NCBI RefSeq assembly: GCF_026153295.1
Contig: NZ_CP110615.1
Location: forward strand, 3,410,001-3,474,000
Origin: Rhodococcus antarcticus
GTDB lineage: Bacteria > Actinomycetota > Actinomycetes > Mycobacteriales > Mycobacteriaceae
Length of the DNA: 64,000 nt
Reading direction: 5' to 3'
Within the stretch, counting starts at the first letter, position 1; every line of letters starts with the position of its first letter. Below the pieces are notes generated by a model that saw only the letters and a list, made by a program, of their open reading frames with translations, ran no database searches and was not told the DNA's origin. The position numbers and the translations under genes were made by a program. This document shows, piece after piece, positions 60,106-64,000 of this stretch.

Positions 60106-60780
60106 CTAACCGGTGAGTAGCCGAAGCCAGGCGTCGATGAGCCAGGTGCGGAATCGGTCGGGTGTCCACCCGCGGTCCAGGACCAACAGCGCGTAGTACT
60201 CCGAGCTGTTCATCGACCAGATGACGTCAGCGACATCCTCGAGGCTGAGGTCGGCTCTGAGTGTCCCGGTCGTCGCGAGGTCCCCCGCCAGCTCCCGCAT
60301 ATTGCGGGCCCGCCGTTCGGACACCTCCCGCCAGAGCACCGCCAAGTCCTCCTCGCCGGCCGCCGCTTCCCGAAGCACCAGAAACAAGGGGGCGAGCCGC
60401 GCCTGGATCGCGGTCACCGCCGCCGCGTACACCGCCAGCTTCGCCGCCAGCGTCGGGGCAGCCCGCATCGTGACGGCATAGTCGCGGTCCCGACCCGGGA
60501 CCGGCGAGGGACCGCCCGACAGCGCGGTCTCGACCAGCTCACGGAACAGCTCCGGCTTCCTTCCGACCGCCGCGTAGACGGTGTCAGAGGACACCGCCGC
60601 GCGGCGGGCGATCGCCGCGACGGTCGTGGCCCGGTAGCCCCGGGCCAGGAACAGCTCCCGGGCCGCGACCAGAATCCGCTGCCGGTTCGCCGCCGCAGCG
60701 CCACGACGCGTCGAGCTGTCGTAGCGACGCCTGTCCCCCGACGGGGCGTTGACCTGCTCCGACACGAGGCCTACCTTCAC
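60106..60780 (-). CDS. TetR-family repressor
   Basis: A 224-residue regulator. HTH: RQRILVAARELFLARGYRAT, TVAAIARRAAVSSDTVYAAV at about 33-75; the C-terminal ligand domain is unassigned. Start GTG at 60780 or the in-frame GTG at 60765. Divergent from a cupin gene with 48 bp between, so it probably controls that gene and itself. Confidence 0.87.
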   Translation of the reverse strand: MKVGLVSEQVNAPSGDRRRYDSSTRRGAAAANRQRILVAARELFLARGYRATTVAAIARRAAVSSDTVYAAVGRKPELFRELVETALSGGPSPVPGRDRDYAVTMRAAPTLAAKLAVYAAAVTAIQARLAPLFLVLREAAAGEEDLAVLWREVSERRARNMRELAGDLATTGTLRADLSLEDVADVIWSMNSSEYYALLVLDRGWTPDRFRTWLIDAWLRLLTG

Positions 60781-60828
60781 CAGTATTCGTCCGACAGTGT
60801 GCCGGGCCGATCATAGGTGGTGGCGGCA

Positions 60829-61353
60829 ATGTCCGAACCCAAGGTGATGAAGCCCGACGACGGTGGGGTCGGCCGGGTCGTCTTCCGCGAGCCCGGGACA
60901 GCCCGGGCGACCTGGGCAATGCAGTCCCTCTTCGAGCACCTCCTCGAACCCGAGGAAGGCGTGCACGTCGGGGTCGCCCTCGTCACGCAGCCACCGGGCG
61001 TCGCCACCCCCCTGCACCGCCACACCCAGGAGACCGAAGCGTTCTACCTCCTCGACGGCCGAATGGACTACCTCGCCGGGGACGACCTCTACACCCTCAC
61101 CGCCGGCTGCTTCCTGCACCTGCCCCGCGGGCTCCCCCACGCGTTCCGCATCCGCGGCGACACCCCCGCCCGGTTCCTCGCCCTCACCGCCCCCGCCGGC
61201 CTCCTCCACCTCTACGACGAGGTCGGGATCCCCGCTACCGAACGTCGGCTGCCCGGCGCCGACGCGCAGACCCCCGAGCAGGAGATACCCAAGTGGGTCG
61301 AAGTCGGACCCCGCTACGGCCTCGAGGTCGTGGGACCCCCCATCCCCGCTTGA
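60829..61353 (+). CDS. Cupin-domain protein
   Basis: A 174-residue single-domain cupin. Motif 1 is TPLHRHTQETEAFYLLDG and motif 2 HLPRGLPHAFR; the two His plus Glu and final His are the metal ligands. The ATG at 60829 is preferred over the GTG at 60817. Similar to quercetinase-like or small-molecule-binding cupins. Divergent from and likely regulated by the TetR gene. Confidence 0.85.
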   Translation: MSEPKVMKPDDGGVGRVVFREPGTARATWAMQSLFEHLLEPEEGVHVGVALVTQPPGVATPLHRHTQETEAFYLLDGRMDYLAGDDLYTLTAGCFLHLPRGLPHAFRIRGDTPARFLALTAPAGLLHLYDEVGIPATERRLPGADAQTPEQEIPKWVEVGPRYGLEVVGPPIPA

Positions 61354-61701
61354 GACCAGCCGACCCGCAGCAGCCCGCCGCTACCCGGTGAACGCACCGC
61401 GTTCCCGAACCCGCCGCAGCTCCAATACACACTCGCGCCTGTGCCATAAGAGACCCTGAGCGGCGCATCCGGCACGGGCCGCCGGCTGCGATGTGGTCGG
61501 CTCGCGACGGAGCAGCTGCTCGCGACGGCGCCCTGATTTTTGACGCACTGCTGCGGGTGTGTCACTGCGGCGGTGGGTCGGGAAACTGGCAGCAGACCCT
61601 GCTGTTGGAGCTTGACCCGTAGGAGCGGGTGTCGAGCTTGGTGGTGGTTTGGGCGACGGCGGGGTCGTGGCGGTGGTTGGGCTTGGTTCTAGTGTCGTGA
61701 G
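61354..61701. other. Gap before the second PucR gene
   Basis: About 350 bp. It contains the right arm of the 19-bp inverted repeat (61452-61470). Sequence is of mixed composition; short open frames such as the one ending at 61459 do not resemble known proteins. Region from about 61560 is less GC-rich and leads into the next gene. Confidence 0.45.
61452..61470 (-). repeat. 19-bp inverted repeat, right arm
   Basis: Exact reverse complement of 56038-56056. On the minus strand it continues TCTTATGGCAC where the left arm continues GGTTGTGGAAC, so similarity fades gradually. Confidence 0.75.
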
Positions 61702-62940
61702 ATGCCTGGTGATGGCGTTGGCTCGTTGGTGGGTTCCTATGCCTCGTATTTGCTTCGCCATGAGCTCGTCGCGTTGACCGAGGAACTGGTGAGCTTGATC
61801 GGCGCCGCGGTCCCGGACTACGCGGATTTGAGTGCGGTCAGCGAGGCGGAGCTGCGTTTGTCGTGTCAGCTGAACTTGGGGGTGGCGCTGGCGGAGTTGG
61901 CTGGCACTGCGCCGCTGGTTGATTCCTTGGCCACTCCTCAGCATGAGACGGGGCAACGTCGGGCTCGTCAGCGGTTGCCGTTGGAGTCGTTGCTGCACAG
62001 CTATCGGCTCGGTGGTCGGGTGCTGTGGCAGGGACTTGTGCGCCGGGCTGCTCAGGGTGGTTCACCGCGTGAGCACCGGCAGCTTCTTGATGAGGCGTGG
62101 ATCTTGTGGGAGGTCATCGACCGGCACTCCTTCATCGTGGCCCGTGCCTACCGTGAGGAGCAGGGCCGGTTGCAGCAGCGGACCCAACGCCGCCGCTCCG
62201 CGCTGCTGATCGCCCTGCTCGAGGGGCACGGTGTCGACGCTGAACTGGCGCAGGACGCGGCCTCGGTGCTGGACATGCCGCTGCGCGGGCCGAGGTTTGT
62301 GGTCGTGGCCGCCATGGACCAGGCACAGACGGACCCGGCGCCCTCAGCGGACCGGGTCCTGGACGCGGCGGGCTTCTCCGCGGCGTGGGCCGTTCAGGCC
62401 CGGCAGGAGTCGGGCCTCGTGTGTTTGACCCCTGAGCAGAGCCTCGACGACGCCGTCGCGGTCCTGACTGGCGCCGCGGTGGGGGCGGTCGCGGTCTCCG
62501 GGGTGGTCGACCGGTTCGATGAGGTCGCCGCCGCCTACCGGCTGGCGGAGCTGACGCTGCAGACCTTGCCTGCGGGATACGTCGGGGTTGCCCTCGTCAC
62601 CGAACACCTGCCGCAGGCCTTGCTGGCCGCGGCCAGCGACGTGACCACGGTGCTGGTCCAGCAGACCCTCGGCGCGGTCCTGGAGCTGGGCGAGGTAGAG
62701 CAGAGGACCTACCTCAACACCTTGCAGGTGTTGCTCGACTGCGACGGGTCCTACGTCGCTGCGGCACGTGAGCTGTTTTGTCACCGCAACACCGTGTTGC
62801 AGCGGGCCAAGCGACTGCAGTCACTGACCGGGTATAGCTTGTCCTCTCCCACCGACCGGCTGCACCTGCACCTAGCCCTGCTCGCTGTCCGCAGCGGGCA
62901 CCACACCCCGCCACCGGTGGGCAAGCACCCCGGGCACTGA
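61702..62940 (+). CDS. PucR-type transcriptional activator, copy 2
   Basis: A 412-residue regulator of the same plan as the one at 33782: helical N-terminal sensor region (LESLLHSYRLGGRVLWQGLV), central domain, and C-terminal HTH CHRNTVLQRAKRLQSLTGYS. TAGTGT at 61690-61695 is 6 nt before the ATG, a leaderless layout. The first 450 bp use less GC-rich codons (TTG, CGT, GGT) than the second half, possibly a sign of transfer or recombination. Its target may be the SGNH esterase gene downstream or lie elsewhere. Confidence 0.87.
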   Translation: MPGDGVGSLVGSYASYLLRHELVALTEELVSLIGAAVPDYADLSAVSEAELRLSCQLNLGVALAELAGTAPLVDSLATPQHETGQRRARQRLPLESLLHSYRLGGRVLWQGLVRRAAQGGSPREHRQLLDEAWILWEVIDRHSFIVARAYREEQGRLQQRTQRRRSALLIALLEGHGVDAELAQDAASVLDMPLRGPRFVVVAAMDQAQTDPAPSADRVLDAAGFSAAWAVQARQESGLVCLTPEQSLDDAVAVLTGAAVGAVAVSGVVDRFDEVAAAYRLAELTLQTLPAGYVGVALVTEHLPQALLAAASDVTTVLVQQTLGAVLELGEVEQRTYLNTLQVLLDCDGSYVAAARELFCHRNTVLQRAKRLQSLTGYSLSSPTDRLHLHLALLAVRSGHHTPPPVGKHPGH

Positions 62941-63105
62941 CCAGCCACGAGCAGCGCTCGGATGTGCGCGGCGCACACCCGCCGACGCGTTGTGCGGTGC
63001 TGTGGTGACCCAGATCACGTGTTCGGGGGTGCAGGGTGACGGTCCCCGGGCATGCTCGGGCTTAACGCGGGCCATCCGGTTCCCGCTTCCCTCCCTGGAG
63101 TTGTC

Positions 63106-63969
63106 ATGCGCCGAATCGCTTCCATCGTTGCCTGTGCCGCCCTCGCCGGCGCGGGCATGGTCAGCGCCACGACCCCCGCGGTCGCGAAGTCTTTCGTGAC
63201 GTCGCCGTACGTGGCGCTCGGGGACAGCTACTCCTCCGGTGCCGGGATCCTCCCGCAGGTTCTCGGGTCCCCCCCGGCGTGCAGCCGCTCCCAGGTGAAC
63301 TACCCCCATGACGTCGCGGCGGTCACCCAGCCGGCGGCGTTCACCGATGTGACGTGCAGTGGCGCCAAGACCTCGGACTTCTTCACCTCGCAGAGCGCCG
63401 GGGTGCCGCCGCAGCTCGACGCGGTGAACGCGGACACCCGCCTGATCACCATGACCATCAGCGGCAACGACGGAGGTGTCTTCGTGAACTCCTTCTTCGG
63501 CTGCGTCACGGTTGATGCCGGCCAGGTCTATGGCAACCCGTGCCAGCAGAAGTACGGCACGACGTTCGTCGACACCATCAACAACCAGACCTACCCCGCC
63601 CTGGTCAACACGTTGTCCGCGGTCCGCGCGAAGGCCCCGCACGCGAAGGTGGTCATCCTGGGCTACCCGCAGATCCTGCCGCCCGTCGGAGACCCGTCGT
63701 GCTACCCGTCCATGCCCTACTCGATGGGTGACGTGCCCTGGCTGGTCAACCAGCAGCAGGTCGCCAACGACGCGGTGCGCCGCGCCGCCGAGGCGACCGG
63801 CGCCCACTACGTGGACACCTCCACCCCCTCCGCCGGACACGACGCCTGCGCCGCGCCCGGGACCCGGTGGATGGAGCCCGTGACCAACCCGGTCAACGCT
63901 GACCCGGTGCACCCCAACGCCGACGGCGAAGCCGCCATGGCACGAGCGACCCTCACCGCCATCAGCTGA
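63106..63969 (+). CDS. Secreted SGNH/GDSL esterase-lipase
   Basis: A 287-residue exported hydrolase. Signal peptide about 1-27 (cleavage after PAVA). Catalytic Ser in VALGDSYSSGAG (about 40), oxyanion Asn in ISGNDGG, and Asp-x-x-His in DPVHPNADG (His about 269). Six or more Cys are placed as in Streptomyces-type SGNH lipases with three disulfides. CTGGAG lies before the ATG. It follows the PucR-type gene by 165 bp. Confidence 0.9.
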   Translation: MRRIASIVACAALAGAGMVSATTPAVAKSFVTSPYVALGDSYSSGAGILPQVLGSPPACSRSQVNYPHDVAAVTQPAAFTDVTCSGAKTSDFFTSQSAGVPPQLDAVNADTRLITMTISGNDGGVFVNSFFGCVTVDAGQVYGNPCQQKYGTTFVDTINNQTYPALVNTLSAVRAKAPHAKVVILGYPQILPPVGDPSCYPSMPYSMGDVPWLVNQQQVANDAVRRAAEATGAHYVDTSTPSAGHDACAAPGTRWMEPVTNPVNADPVHPNADGEAAMARATLTAIS

Positions 63970-64000
63970 CCCCCGGGCAACGCAACACCACGTGCGCCGC

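Overview
The window reads as chromosome of a very GC-rich (roughly 70-75% by eye) actinobacterium. The order DUF5318 - class A penicillin-binding protein - GT87-like membrane protein - rpsF - ssb - rpsR - rplI - dnaB matches the conserved block of Mycobacterium tuberculosis Rv0049-Rv0058, which lies near oriC there. GTG starts, 4-nt GTGA gene overlaps and apparently leaderless genes (a TANNNT hexamer 6-8 nt before the start codon) are common. A mycobacterial or pseudonocardial relative is likely; genus cannot be read from the sequence.

Region 1 (1-12.6 kb) is core housekeeping: wall synthesis (PonA-like), two related integral membrane glycosyltransferase-like proteins, endonuclease IV, a tandem pair of exported Ala/Gly/Pro-rich proteins, the S6-SSB-S18-L9 ribosomal/replication operon, and intein-free dnaB preceded by a 500-bp leader with DnaA-box-like repeats. 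Region 2 (12.8-19 kb) is metal handling: two OhrR/MarR-type regulators flank a nickel/cobalt transporter under a clear cobalamin riboswitch, followed by a four-gene Zn/Mn ABC importer. Region 3 (19-33.5 kb) holds a SNF2 helicase/SWIM-protein pair, an L,D-transpeptidase lipoprotein, membrane proteins, a decayed VOC/Eis-like gene pair, a fatty-acid desaturase, gamma-carbonic anhydrase, an MFS transporter and small hypotheticals.

Region 4 (33.7-41.7 kb) looks like a regulated catabolic cluster: PucR-type activator, Tat-exported molybdenum hydroxylase large subunit with its 2Fe-2S subunit, DUF2237 protein, cyclase-family hydrolase and an acyl-CoA synthetase overlapping it by 4 nt. Region 5 (41.7-51.7 kb) has YceI, a dienelactone hydrolase coupled to a YbhN-like membrane protein, aldehyde dehydrogenase, MTA phosphorylase, a two-gene TerD operon (one gene a TerD-FtsK-like fusion), a GMC oxidoreductase and DUF427.

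Region 6 (51.7-61.5 kb) is an accessory patchwork: truncated genes, a frameshifted ISL3-type element with perfect terminal repeats, IS3-type transposase remnants, a tautomerase/methyltransferase pair, a HicAB toxin-antitoxin module, a formate/nitrite-type channel, a cation/calcium exchanger, and a divergent TetR/cupin pair. A short same-orientation motif (core CGGTTGTGAAAC) recurs between these units, as if they were cassettes. The window ends with a second PucR-type regulator and a secreted SGNH esterase.

Another recurrent theme is short tandem duplication placed at gene starts, gene ends or between genes (4.2, 22.1, 29.4, 38.9, 46.1 and 47.05 kb).
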